Positions 35,664 to 47,700 of a stretch of 64,000 nt of DNA are shown here, piece by piece. Position numbers and translations under genes: made by a program. Location of the stretch: NCBI RefSeq assembly GCF_033115175.1, contig NC_084837.1, positions 8,322,266 through 8,386,265 on the forward strand, in the 5' to 3' direction. Numbering within the stretch: position 1 is the stretch's first letter; each line of letters begins with the position of its first letter. The stretch comes from Lepus europaeus (lineage: Eukaryota; Chordata; Mammalia; Lagomorpha; Leporidae). Below the pieces are notes generated by a model that worked only from the letters and a program-made list of their open reading frames with translations, was not told where the DNA came from and made no database searches.

Positions 35664-36275
35664 TTATCAGGGCAAGAATGTGGTGCGGCGGTTAAAGCCT
35701 CACTGTGGACGCCCTCCTGGGATATCGGAGTGCCTGAGTCTGAACCTTTTTTTTTTTTTAAGATTTATTTATTTATTTATTTATTTGAAAGTCAGAGTTA
35801 CACAAAGAGAGGAGAGGCAGAGAGAGAGAGGTCTTCCATCCGATAGTTCACTCCCCATTGGCCTCAACAGCCAGAGCTGCGTTGATCCAAAGCCAGGAGC
35901 CAGGAGCCTCCTCCGGGTCTCCCACGTGGGTGCAGGGGTCCAAGGACTTGGGCCATCTTCCACTGCTCTCCCAGGCCATAGCATAGAGCTGGATCGGAAG
36001 TAGAGCAGTCGCTACTAGAACCAGCGCCCATATGGGATGCCGGCGCTGCAGGCCAGGGCGTTAACCTGCGCCGCCCCGAGTCTGAACTTCTGGCAGCACA
36101 TGATGGCTTAAGTGGTTGATCCCTGCCACAGGGCTGCAACCTCAGAATGAATTGTGGGCTCCTGGCTTCAGCCTGGCCCAGCCCTGGTTGTTGTGAGTAT
36201 TTAGGGAGAGAACCAGTGGACGAAAGATAGAGCTCAAACTTTCTCTCTCTCTCCCTCTCTCAAATAAGTAAAATA
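35664..36275 (+). repeat. Older C-SINE split by a younger one
   Basis: The head part (gaatgtggtgcggcggttaa, 35,664-35,745) and the body and tail (ggcagcacatgatggcttaa to caaataagtaaaataaa, 36,088-36,275) belong to one element interrupted at gagtctgaac. Confidence 0.8.
35746..36077 (-). repeat. C-SINE nested in a C-SINE, with target-site duplication
   Basis: Poly-T and aagatttatttatttattta start, body with catcttccactgctctccca, and a head end in gcgttaacctgcgccgcccc. The direct repeat gagtctgaac is at 35,736-35,745 and 36,078-36,087. Confidence 0.93.
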
Positions 36276-37367
36276 AAAATTCCAAGTTATCCCTGATTTT
36301 CCAGGAGCACAATCGGATGCTCTGCAAGTAAGCAGTGGGGTCTTGAAGCCTTCCCCAAACCTGCTCGGCTTCTCAGCACTCACTGCCGACACCAAAGCTG
36401 CTCTGGCTCCCACCATGGAAAAATCCCTGGAAGTGTCTACAGGGAAACAGGCCCTGTGACAGCCGGGATCGGGTCCCCAGGGCCACCTCCCCCTGCTGCA
36501 CCTGCCATCTGCTTCATTAGTCTGCAGGGGACCTCCTCCATGTGAAGGACACCATTGTTACAGTCACTCCCGAGAGCCTCATGAAGTTGGAAAGAAAAAA
36601 AATGCAGCATTGAAACCATAGGGATAGGGATAGCAAGCTACTGAATTTTAATAAGTGAACCAATTCTGGTTGTCACTGTCGCTGCTTTTTTCAGTCAAGG
36701 AAAAGTCCTTAAAAAAGGCATGGGCAAGACTCAGCAAAATTCGAAGGGGAAAAATGTGAAAGAGGAAATAGGCGAATGTTTCTCCTATAAAACCTCAGGA
36801 AAATAGTCCCTTAGGGAGCATCACAGACGACGTCAGGCATTTTAAACCGCTCATTCTGAAGCTCGTAATGCAGAGATCATAGGTGACGTTAAAAGCCCAG
36901 CATCTTCTATGCCAGTTTCTTCTGGAATGTTGGGGATCAGCGTTGCACCGGGGTCTCTGACACACCAGGTCCCTGTTTTAAGACAGCGTCACAGGGTGCG
37001 TTCGGAATGTCAGCCGAGTCCTGGTGTCCGAGGCTCCGTCAGGGAGTCCTGGGGTCGGAGGCTCCATCAGGGAATGCTGCAAGCGCTTGGAAGGCAAGAG
37101 CAGAGGAAGTCTGAAACAAACGACAGCGTCTCACACCTTCAGGAGACGCAGTAGAGAGACCAGGTCTTCCCCTGCCTGCCTGCTGCCTCCAAACCCTGCC
37201 TGGTACAGCTCCCACTGCCCAGCAGTCAGTGGTCGGCAGGAGCGGGGAGTGGGGAGGGACGCTGCTGTTGACTCTGCCAAGTGAGGGGGAAACACTGATA
37301 TGCGGTTCAGGAGTTAATCTGTAGTGAAATCATAATACTACAATTTCGAACAAAAACTGTCACTTTT
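36276..37367. other. Intergenic, no gene seen
   Basis: AT-rich at 36.6-36.9 kb, mixed elsewhere. Two short near-repeats of ggagtcctggggtc and ccgaggctccgtcaggg/ggaggctccatcaggg occur at about 37,025-37,075. No exon is supported. Confidence 0.5.
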
Positions 37368-37668
37368 ATTTTTAAAGAATATTTATTTACTTATTTATTT
37401 GACAAGAGTTATAGAAAGAAAGGGGGAGGGAAGAGAGAGAGAGATCTTCCATCCTCTGTTTCACACCCCAGATGGCCACAGCTCCAGCTGAAGCTAGGAG
37501 CCTGGAACTCTCCATGTCTCCTACGTGGGTGGCAGGGGTCCAGGCACTTGGGCCATCCCTGGCTGCTTCCCCAGGTGCAGTAGCAGGAAGCTGGATCAGA
37601 AGTGGAGCAGCCGGGATGTGAAGTGGAGCTCATGTGGGATGCAGGCATCACAGGCAGATCCGTGTCAG
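37368..37668 (-). repeat. C-SINE
   Basis: ttaaagaatatttatttact, gagatcttccatcctctgtt, and the head end in gggatgcaggcatcacaggc. Confidence 0.8.
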
Positions 37669-37734
37669 TGTTTTAATTCACAGTGATCTATTTACTCATT
37701 TACCTGCAAGTCGTCAGAGGACAGTAACTCCGCT

Positions 37735-37900
37735 CTCCCATCCTCGGTTTGGCTTTCTGCAGTTTTAGTTACTCTCAGTCAACCACGTTCTGCAAACAGC
37801 AAAAGGAAAATTCCAGAAATAAGGAATCGATAAATCCCACTCTGTGCGCTGCTGTGAATTCCTGACCTTCCCACTGTACCCTCCCAGGACACGAAGCTCT
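37735..37900. mobile_element. Possible Tigger-like DNA transposon remnant
   Basis: gcagttttagttactctcag, tcaaccacgttctgcaaaca and ggaaaattccagaaataagg resemble the end of an old Tigger-type element. Low confidence, from family memory only. Confidence 0.3.
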
Positions 37901-38630
37901 CTGCCCAGTGTCTCCACCTGCATGGTGCTCACTTAGGGGCCAGCTCCGGTGTCAGGTGGGCTGAGATGGTGCTGCAGTGCTGCGGCTTGTTACTGTGGGA
38001 GGTTCCAGGCATCCCCTGGGGGTCAGTGGTCCCCACCCCACACACAGATAAGGGAGACTCCACCCTAGATCCCTGCTGTCCGCAGCCAGATCAGGTGTCC
38101 ACCCAGAGAAACATCTCACCCTGATGCTGGAGTTTTCAAACGGCAGCCAAGAGCCCAGGCCGGCCCATTGCCTTTTATACAACCTGGGAGCTAAGAAGGG
38201 TTTCTACACCTGTAAACAGGAGGGAAAAAAATCAAAGAATGCTTCCTGATAGGTCAGCTAGGAAATTCAACATGCAGGGTGCATGAATCATTCCTGGAGC
38301 ACAGTCACACCCTCATTTACATATTGTCGATGCTGCCTGGACACCAGGGCAGCAGAGCTGAAGGATGCAGAGCCCACAGAGGCCAGCAAGGCCTCATGGG
38401 TAGTTTCTGGCCCTGTAGAGAAGCCGTGTGCTGGCCGGGCCCTGCAGGGGCAGGCGCGTAAGAGGAAAGGAATAGCAAGGGTGAGTCCCAGGGCCGCCTT
38501 GCTGCCGTGATGTTTCTGGAGCATCAGTGCTCCCACAAAATCTCACTTGGCTCTTCAGAGTTCCTGGAAGATGTATATTAAGAAAAAACTACACATCGAT
38601 TTCCAAATTTTTTGCAGCAAACATAAATTC
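37901..38630. other. Intergenic, no gene seen
   Basis: No coding exon or strong repeat recognised. Confidence 0.45.
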
Positions 38631-38631
38631 A

Positions 38632-38884
38632 TCTTTTTAAAAACATGAGAAAGAAACAGATAAAGAGAGAGGTCCCATCCACTGGTTCACTCCTTAAATG
38701 TTTGCAACCACTGCGGCTGGGTCAGGGCCAGAGCCAGGAGTCCGGAGCTCCATCCAGGTCTTTCATGTGGGTGGCAGGAATGCATTTCCTTGAGCATCAC
38801 CTACTGCCTTCCAGGGCCTGCGTTGGTAGAAAGCTGGAGTTAGGAACCACAGCCAGGAATTGAACCCAGGTACTCCACTAGGAG
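38632..38884 (-). repeat. Older C-SINE
   Basis: tcccatccactggttcactc, tccatccaggtctttcatgt and gaacccaggtactccactag in order. The ends are diverged. Confidence 0.7.
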
Positions 38885-38909
38885 ATAAGTTAACCTCTAT
38901 TTTAAATTA

Positions 38910-39150
38910 ATAAGTTTTTTTTTTTTTTCAAAAGAGAGAGACACAGATAGAGAGTTCTCTTGCATCCGTTGGTTCACTTCCCAACTCCAACAGCTGGGAC
39001 TAGGCTACAGCGAGAGGCAGGACCTGGGAACTCAGTCCAGCCCAACCACATGCATGGCAGGGTGTGCGTTAACTGGAAGCTGGGATTGGGAGCAGAGCAG
39101 TCTCGAGCCCAGGCCCTCTGATGTGGGATGCAGGACCCCAGTGGGGTCTT
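38910..39150 (-). repeat. Older C-SINE
   Basis: A T-run and caaaagagagagacacagat, then tgcatccgttggttcacttc and cccaggccctctgatgtggg. A second antisense copy directly after the previous one. Confidence 0.65.
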
Positions 39151-41706
39151 CACTGTCGTGCCACACAGCAGCCCCAGATGAGGGCATCTCCCAGGCTAAA
39201 CACGCACTCCTAAACTTACACGTTAGTTACACTTCCCATGAGCTATCCAAAGCCTTCTGTAAATTTCGCAGCAGCTCTAAACAGCTGGTCTGGAGCAGGG
39301 GTTCTGGCGTGGAGGGCGAGCTCATAGGCAACATTATCTCCAGACCGCCAGTGCTTCTCCATGATCGGTGTGCTGTCCCCAGCTCCCAGAGGAATTTGAC
39401 CAGTTGGGTTAAGTTTCATTTATGTCAAGGGTACAAAAAATGTGTCATGTTGTAAGAGCTGCTTCTGTCAGAGACAATAAACAAACACTCGTAATCCTTT
39501 CTCTTGCTTAAGCAGGAAGTCAATGAGAAATGTAAAACAAATCCCACCAAGTTTTAGGTCTGGGTCAAAACATGAACTATTTTGGGTCTCGCGATCATGT
39601 AATCTTGGCCGCCCACATCCACCATCCCTGTGAGAACACATGTGTGTTGTTGCTTTCTCTCCAGGTCACTAAGAGGGTCACACTTACCCTCTTGAGTCAA
39701 ATATGACTACAAATATTTTCCTCTCGGGAATCCGACTGGTAAGAAAGATCCCCGGGCTCTCTATGAAATAAACCATCCCCTAGAGTTGCCTCTCTCCTCA
39801 ATCTTCCTATTTCCTGGGCGTTAAGAGTGCCTTTGACGTCGCAGTTGTGAGAGACCATCTGTTTTCACAATGGAAAAGAAAATAAAAGCTCAGATGTGAG
39901 ACCTCAGACTCCACACTTCTCTGAACTGTTCTCATCGTAGAGGGTAGGAGTGTGCATGCGCACGCTTGTGTGTGCACACACACGCAGGGGGAACGAATTC
40001 AACGGCAGACATGCCTCTGTCACTAAGTAAAAATATCTTGGAGCTTTTGTATTTTTGCCTTATTAATTACACAATTAGAGAAAACCTTAGGGCACAAGAA
40101 AATAAGTGAATTAGGGAAAAGCGGAAACTCCAGGACACACTGAAGTTTAAGTTAAAGTAAGAAAGACTCGTATCAAATCTCACGTACGTAACAGTAAGAA
40201 TTGCAGCTGGAATCTTAGCTGCTCAGGGCACAGTTAACAGTAGCAGACGCAGGGGGAACACCAGACCTGCTTAGTGCTGAGACCAGAGGCCGACCCTGCG
40301 GAACCCACACGGTGAGTGTGGCTTCACCGCCCCGTTTAGCCTCGGCGCCCTCCTGAGCCGGGGACGTGGCAGGGACCAGGGAGACGACATTTGCAAACAT
40401 GTGAAGGGAGTGCGAGAAACTGGCAAACTGCCTTCAAGATGGATTTTTTACAGTGTCGGCTTTAATCTCAAACTAAGGTGAGCCCTCTGCATCCCTGTCA
40501 AGTCAAGGGGCTGCAGTCTCCCAGGGCAGCGGGGTGGGGGGCAGGCGAGTGGGGGCAGGAGTGATCCCACTGTTCTAGGCTGTCGCGAGGCCTGTGACCC
40601 CCCCAGGGGCCAATTACACAGAAGCATGGTTGCTGGGAAGTCCCAGAGGGCTTCTAGTCCTTGACAGTGACCCAATTAAAGAGGTACAGAGGTGCACTTT
40701 TATTTTTTTTTTTAATGAGGGGAGCAATTAAGTAGCCAGAGCCATGTGGTCTGAGTCTCCCATACAGGGCACACAGAACTTTCCAGAAGCAGTAAGATGC
40801 TCACAACGCTCTGCCTGTCTCCCTGGGTGGAACTTCTCCTGGCCACATTGGGGTGGGGACAGAAGGTTATGTTTTTGTTCTTATTGCACAACTTTTGAAA
40901 AACAGTATTTTCAGCTTCAGAAAAACCAAATAGCATTCTCTGAGAGAGCAATCTGTGGCACATGGTGGCTTCTTCCATGAAGAACATAGCCCAAAGGTTA
41001 GTGTTGCTGACACAGCATTCAGGGGGCAGAGTCGGAGGGTGGGCACCGTGGGAGGCACTGTTGGCCTCAGGACCAGGTGGGAAGTCAGCCCGGATCTGCC
41101 TGCAGGGCTGGCAGCCCCGGGGACCTGGCCAGCACTGGGCATCATGGGGGTGCCGTGCTTCTGGGTGCAGCGCTGGCAACCAGCACCTTAAACGCAGGGG
41201 ACATAAACTTCATCTGCGGGCAGCAAGGAGGTTGGTTTTTGTTTTGCAACATTTGTAGAATTCATGGAAGAACATGCAAATGTCCCCAGACCTTCACAGC
41301 CCAACATAGAGAGGCTCTGGCAGGGGAGGAAAAACCAAGGTGGAAACCAACAGTGGACGCAGACCTGCTCTCCAGGCTGGCCCTGGGTGGCACTGGACCA
41401 AGCACATTTTAGTCTTTGGTCCCAGACACCTTTGCCAGGGACCAACGATCGCAGAGCCCAGGTGCACTTTCAGGCCATTCTGAGCCACAAGCTGCCGCCC
41501 AGACGCACATCAGAAAGTTCCTGATGGCGTCCCGACTTTACCCTCTGCAGGTCTGTGGCCAGTGGCGTCCTGCACCGTCCGTGTCTGCCTGCAGTGGCAT
41601 CACCTTACCACGGCTCCCTGCAGAGTCCTGGGCCACAGCCAGGCTCCGCACCAGTGCCCACTGCGCCTGACGCCTGAGGCGCACACACGCTCCCCACGTC
41701 AGCATC
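39151..41706. other. Region upstream of PGPEP1L, no gene seen
   Basis: 39.4-40.2 kb is AT-rich. An alternating purine-pyrimidine stretch (gtgtgcatgcgcacgcttgt) lies at about 39,950-39,990. From about 40.4 kb the sequence is GC-rich and leads into the first PGPEP1L exon. No TATA box is evident just upstream of 41,707, and the transcription start cannot be fixed. Confidence 0.5.
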
Positions 41707-41740
41707 ATGGATCCCCAGGCCGGCTGTGTGGTGGTGACGG
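41707..41740 (+). CDS. PGPEP1L: PGPEP1L coding exon 1
   Basis: 34 coding bases encoding residues 1-11 and the first base of Gly12. The donor is G|gtaaga. The 5' extent of the exon is not determinable. Confidence 0.9.
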
Positions 41741-44700
41741 GTAAGAGCCTGCTTCTCGGCTTTCCCATTTGCCCCTGGAATGCTCACTTGCCTGATCTGG
41801 CATGAACAGCTCCGGGAGGGGGACAGAGTGGCAGCTGGTGGTGTTGCTGACTGCGAATGAAGCTCGCTTCCTGCTATGCCCTGTAAACCCGTCAGGCACC
41901 AGAGAATTTCCTGCTTCCGCCCTGCACTGGCTCCAGATGACCCCCGAGTGGCAGCGGCTTAAGTCTGACATGCCCTTCAACCCTGCATCCAGGCCAGTGC
42001 CTGTTATGCCGGGGTCTTGGGCCGGGTGGGGCCAGGTGGCATCTGTTGGGGTGCTGTTGCGTGGCAAGGAAGGAGGACCTGCAGGCCCAGCTGGGACAGG
42101 GCCCTCACAAGGCTGCACAATTCCCTACAGCGTCCACCTGCAGAGGGGCACAGCCCCCACCTGAACTTGGCAGGAACAGCAGCTGCCCGCCCCACCCCAC
42201 AAGTCACCCCAGCCGCCTGTGCCTCGCCTGCTCACAGCTGGCCCCTGCGGGCTTCATCTCCACATAGCTTTCATTTTAGACACCTTTGGCAGTTTCCCTT
42301 CTTAAACTTGTGCTGGAGGAAGGAAAGGTAACCCCAGTGAGGATTTCCGTACGTGTGCAACACGGAACGTTAACCTGTCTTCGCGTTTTCAGCCTAGAGT
42401 TCCTGCTCTCGGTCTTGCGCAGGAAAGAACATTCCATGCAGACCCTGCGAGCGCCCTTGCTCCCGGTCGTGTTATTTTCAGTCTGGAGGTGGAGCGGCTC
42501 GCATTACCCTCGAGCTGCTTGGGGAACTGTACTCCTAGTGAGGCAGTGCTCATCACGGGCGGAACACGGGTACGGGAGCGCCACGGCCGCTCTCAGAGTC
42601 GCACTCGCCCCTGCCTCAGCCGTGCCAGCCCCCGGGGCTGCTGGCAGACGTCTTGGGGAGCAGCGGTGCTGCAGTGCCCCCGCGCCTGGAGCCTGGCTTC
42701 CCTTCGTGAGATGCGCTTGGAGCTGCCAGGGGCAGTCTCGTCATTGAATGGGATGTGCCTCACGGGTTCAACATTGCGGGCGACTGGCACCAGCGATGCA
42801 GAGAGACACGGCCAAAGCATGAAATGCACCCGCCCTGGGCCTCCCTGGGAGGACACGTCTCCCAGGAGAGAACTGCTCCACCTCCTTCTGCGGGTTCCAC
42901 CCAAGGCCGGCCTGCAGAAAGCGAGGTGGCTCCTGCCAAACAAGGGTGTCAAAGCTTCGCCTGCTGAGTTGCTTCTCCGGATGTAAAACAGAGAGAGAGG
43001 TGGGAAAGAGAGAAAGAGCCCCTGTCCACTGGTTCACACCCCCAACTGCCCACAATGGCCGGGGCTGGGGGCCAAAGCCAGGCGCCAGGGACTTAATCCA
43101 GGTCTCCCACACAAGTGGCGGGAAGCCAGCTGCTTGGGCAGCCTCTGCCGCCTCCCAACATGCAGATTAGCCGGACGCCAGCACCAGGAGCTGGGGCAGC
43201 TCTCTGATGTGGAGTGGGCCCACCAGTAAGCGGCTTCTTAACCGCAGCCCGAAGGCCTGCCCTGTAGCTTCCCTTTTGATCCATTTTGCCTTACTTTTCT
43301 GGAAGAGGTGAGACTTGGGTTGGGGGTCGTGTGTTGCCCCAGGGGTGTCCGACTCTCCAGCACCTTTGTGGAGAAGGCTGCCGCTCCCTCCCTCCCCTGC
43401 TGAATCGCTTTGGCACCTTTGTCCACAAACAGCAGGGCAGATGCGCGTGGGTCTCTCCCTGGTTCTCAGCGAGGCCTGGATTTTAGCCCCAGGCGTGGAC
43501 ACACGTGTTTTCCTCCCCTCCCAGTGACGCTGGCGCCGTTCCCAGGCTGGTGACCTTGCAAGAGAGCCTGGCGGAGGCACAGCCCGGCTTGAGAAAACTT
43601 TGGTTTCAGGTTTCGGGCCCTTCCGGCAGCACCTGGTGAATCCCAGCTGGGAAGCAGTGCAGGTAAGCCCCCAGCCCCAGCCCCAGGAGCTCAGGCCCGC
43701 ACCAGCATACAGGCCCCTTGGCAGCTGGAGCTACCCGGGCGGGAAGAAAGCAAATCTGCGGGCCCTGGGACACAGCCTGGCCCTTAGGTGGTGGCTTGTC
43801 CGTCCTCCTGGCTCCGTGGGGAGAACAGAGGCCAGGATGACACTCAAGGGTAGGGTGGGGAGTGCCCCAGACTGCTCTTTCCGACTGAGTGGCCTTGGAA
43901 ACTATCAGCACCCCCAATTTCCCCACTCATGACATGGGGGAGCGTGGTGCTGATGGTGCGTGCCCAAGTTTGGGAGATAGCACTGGGCAGGTGGCATGTG
44001 GGGTACCTGGCGCAGGCCAAGTGCTCAGGGCAGCGTTATCGCCCGCTACTAACAGCACACAGAGAAAACACATCCGGGCAGCCCACGGGGCAGGCAGAGA
44101 GGAGACCTCGCCTCCACAGAGCAGTCCGCCTCTCCTCTTTGGAGTCATTTTCAGCTTAGTCCCTTGGTGTCAGCTGGAGGCTCGGGAGCTGCCCGAGGCT
44201 TATTCCCACGTGACCATCAATCCCATGCTGCGTTGGGGTGAGCCAGACGTGGGGTCTCTGGTCCACGGAGCATCCCCGTCAAGCCAAAGCGCACACCGTA
44301 CACTTGCAGCAACGGCAGCGACACTGATTTGCTCACTGCTGGCACGAGACTCTCGAGCTAGAATTGGGTTTTCTCAACCAAGAAACAGCTCGCAGAACCC
44401 TGCACGCTCTGCCAAGCCTCGCCGCTGCACACAATGTACCAGAGAAGCCGGCTCCGGCTTTTGGCAGCTCCCGGTGTCTGCAGCCGCTTCTGTGAAAAAT
44501 AGCATGGTTTCTGCCAAAGCCCAGATGGCCCTGAACCCGTCCCTTCCATGCTGCTGTCATGAACATGGAAAGAGCCAGACAGCCTGGGTTCACCACCCAG
44601 CTTCACCGGTGCCAGCTGTGGGGTCCTAGACAAGTCATCCAACTTGCCAGTGCCTCGGTTTGCTCACCTGTAAAATGGGAATGAAGTTCTGCAGCAGGAA

Positions 44701-47700
44701 ATGAACACACGTAAACCCTTGAGAGCCGGTGGGTACCTGCAGGCCTGTTGCTCTGTTACCAGCAGGCAATTCGAGCCCTCAGGCCCTCGGCTGCGGGCAA
44801 ACAGGATCGACCTTTGCCGGAGTCACAGCAAACAGAAAATGAGAGGCTGGGGGCAGGGCAGAAAGAGGTTGGGGCCTCCCAGCAGCAGCAGAGGGCAAGA
44901 CCCTGCTCTGAGGAGCCTTTCCCTACAGGCCACCTGGGCAAGCAGGCCAAGGGTGGTTTCGGGGAGCACTCGTGCACACACATGCACACATCCACTCTTG
45001 CACACACACACGCACACCAAGAACTGCAGGCACACGGAGTGAGTGGTGAGCACGCACACAAGGCAGCCAGGGCGAGCTCCCTGAGAAGCAGGCTCTGCCT
45101 TTAAGCCAGACCTTGGGACACCCCCGGGACTTGAGTCCCCTGGTCTCCCACAGAATCGCAGGCAGTTTCTCTTGGGGACTGAAAAGTTGCCAAAAATTAA
45201 GATGAACTCAGTGTCAGGGTGTCCATTTCTGCCTTAAAAAAACTTCTGGGGCAGGCATTTGACTTAGCAGTTAGGACACCCACGTCCTACGTCACACCTG
45301 GGCTTGACTCCCACCTCCGTTCTTGACTCCAGCTTCCTGCTAATGAGCAGGAAGGCAGCAGCGCTGACTCCAGTCCCTGTGTCCCTGCCACCCACGTGGG
45401 AGACCTGGATTGAGCTCCCAGCTGCCGGCTTCGGCTCCTGCTCTGTCCTGGCCATTTGGAGCATTTAGGGGAGTGAATCAGTAGGTGGGAAGTCTTTCTC
45501 TGCCTCTCACATAAATAAACTTTAAACATTCTGATAGAAACTTGCAACATAAGTCCTAATTAACCACTTGAAGTATCCAGCTCAGTGGTGTCACGCACAG
45601 TCCCGGATTTGGGCAGCAGATTCATGGCCAAGTTTATCGCACAGAACTGAAACTCGGCACCCACTGATCAACCACCCCCACTCCCCTCCCCCCAGGCCCT
45701 GATCACATCCACTCCATGCTCTGCTTCTGCGAGCCTGACCATGTTAAATAGCTCATGTACGTCACCTAATCTTCGCTTTTTTGTGACTGGTTCATTTATC
45801 TTAGCATGCTGCCTTCCAGGTTCCAGTATATCACAGGCTTTCGCCCGTTCTGAAGGCTGAATAATGCCCCATTGCAGGCATTCGCCATAGTTTCCTCATC
45901 AGTGTATCCAATTTTCTTCATCAGTGTATCCACTGAGGGTCACCTGTGGCTTGCTTCCACCTCCCGGTGTTGTGAAAAATGCTGCAGTGTGCAGGTCTCT
46001 CTGACATCTTGCTTTCAGCCCCCCGGAGCTGTGCTCAGCAGTGGAACTGCTGGATTCAGTGGTCGTCCTGTGCTTTTTTGAGGGACTGTTGCATTGTTTT
46101 TCCAAGTGACTGCACCATTTTATGTTGCTGCCAACAGTGCCCACAGTTTCCCCACATCCTTGCCAACACCTGTTACCTTCTGTTACGATAGTGGCTGACC
46201 TCCTGGGTAAGAATTGCTATGGTTTTAGTCTATAAAAGTGAGGAAGACATGAACCCACGTGTCACCGCTGCACCAATTGGTGTTGGCGCTGTGCCCTGGT
46301 TTGCATGTCTGCAGATCCCTGGCTGGGCTGGGGTTGGGCACCAGATCAGAGCTTGAAACACACCATAGGCAGAAGCAAGACTGTTTAGTCTCTTGGAAAG
46401 TCACTCAGATGAGTAAAATGCACAGTGTTGGGTCTAAGGGCAAATGCCCTCCATCCCGGGCCAGCTCTATGGACACCAGCGAGATGTACAGGGTCAGCTT
46501 CCCGCACCTCCGCTAGGGTAGGGGTGAAGCCAGTAGCCCCAGCTGCCCCTGAGCACATCCTCAGGTGAACTGTGTCCCCCCAGGGATGCTGACCCCTATG
46601 GAGGTGATCAAGTGAAGCAGGGCTCCCGAGGTGTGCTCCTGTGACAGGAACGGTGTCCTTAGCAAGGGGACCTCTGGCCCCAGAGACAGACACTCACAGG
46701 GTAGAGAGGCAGGACAGAGGTGAGGACCTCCTAGGCCCAGGGGCGCAGCTGGCAGGCGGCCCACCTCCCGGCTCTTGCTCTCCCGATTTCTTCCTTCCAG
46801 GGGCTCCTCCCTCACCCCAAGGGCTCTCCAAGCCCTTCACCTCCTCTCCCTGCACTCTGGCTGGCCCACTCCATCTCTGTCTGTGGCTTTCCCCCCAGAC
46901 TGCAGCTCTGCCCACCCCTGCTGTGCCGGTGTGTCCCCCAGAACCCTCGCCATGAGCTCCAGACACACACAGAGTCCAGACGGCAGCTCCCCTGGGGCAC
47001 TGCAAACTCAGCAGGTCTGACCTTGACCCCACGACGTCCCTGCCCACCTCCATCTCCTCCTTCAGCCACTCCGGGGCGGCTCTGACTCTTGAGTTCCATG
47101 GGCACAGACCTTTGTTGGCTCCCCGCTGCCCAAAGGGTGAAGCCCAAACCTGGCTACGCAACCCCTGGACGTCTCCAGCTCCTGTTCCCATCCCCCCATG
47201 AGCAGGGCTCCCTGCTACACCACCGACCCAGGCTGCTTATCGGAATACCTGGGGGCACCCCAGGCAGTCTAGGTCAGACATGAGGCCGACGGTTCTACGT
47301 GGCCCATCACACCGAGTCCCCCTGACCGCTTCGGGCTCCCCCTGCCTCTGCAGCTTCCTGGGCTGGCAGCCCCTCCCCTGCTTCCTCATCTGGCTCAGGC
47401 CCACCTGTCTGCAGGACTCGGTGAGCCCCTCTGTGAACACGCCTCTCCCGAGACCCCACCTGACAGGTGCAGCCATGTGGCACCTGCCTCTCCAGGCAGG
47501 AGCCAAGTCCCTCTGGCTGCCCCCTTGCCACCTCATGCGCGTGCTAAGGGTGGGCTCTGGGCCCAAGGAAGACCCCTGGGAGTAGCCCCCAACCACCCGA
47601 GGCAGGTTGATCTCTTTCCGCAGGAGCTCTCCAAGCTGGGCCTGGGGGGTGACACGGAGGTGGAGCTGCGGACTCTTCAGCTGCCCGTAGATTACAGGGC

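Larger units (their letters stand above)
43663..47623 (+). other. PGPEP1L intron 2
   Basis: About 4 kb holding a MIR, a C-SINE and an L1 fragment (listed separately) and a CA-rich stretch at about 44,970-45,020. The 246-codon frame at 43,889-44,629 shows no domain and is taken as chance. Confidence 0.8.

Noticed and set aside
43889-44629. 246-codon frame in PGPEP1L intron 2 as an extra exon or gene
   Set aside because: It ends within a MIR, shows no domain, and the PGPEP1L exons on either side join in phase without it.
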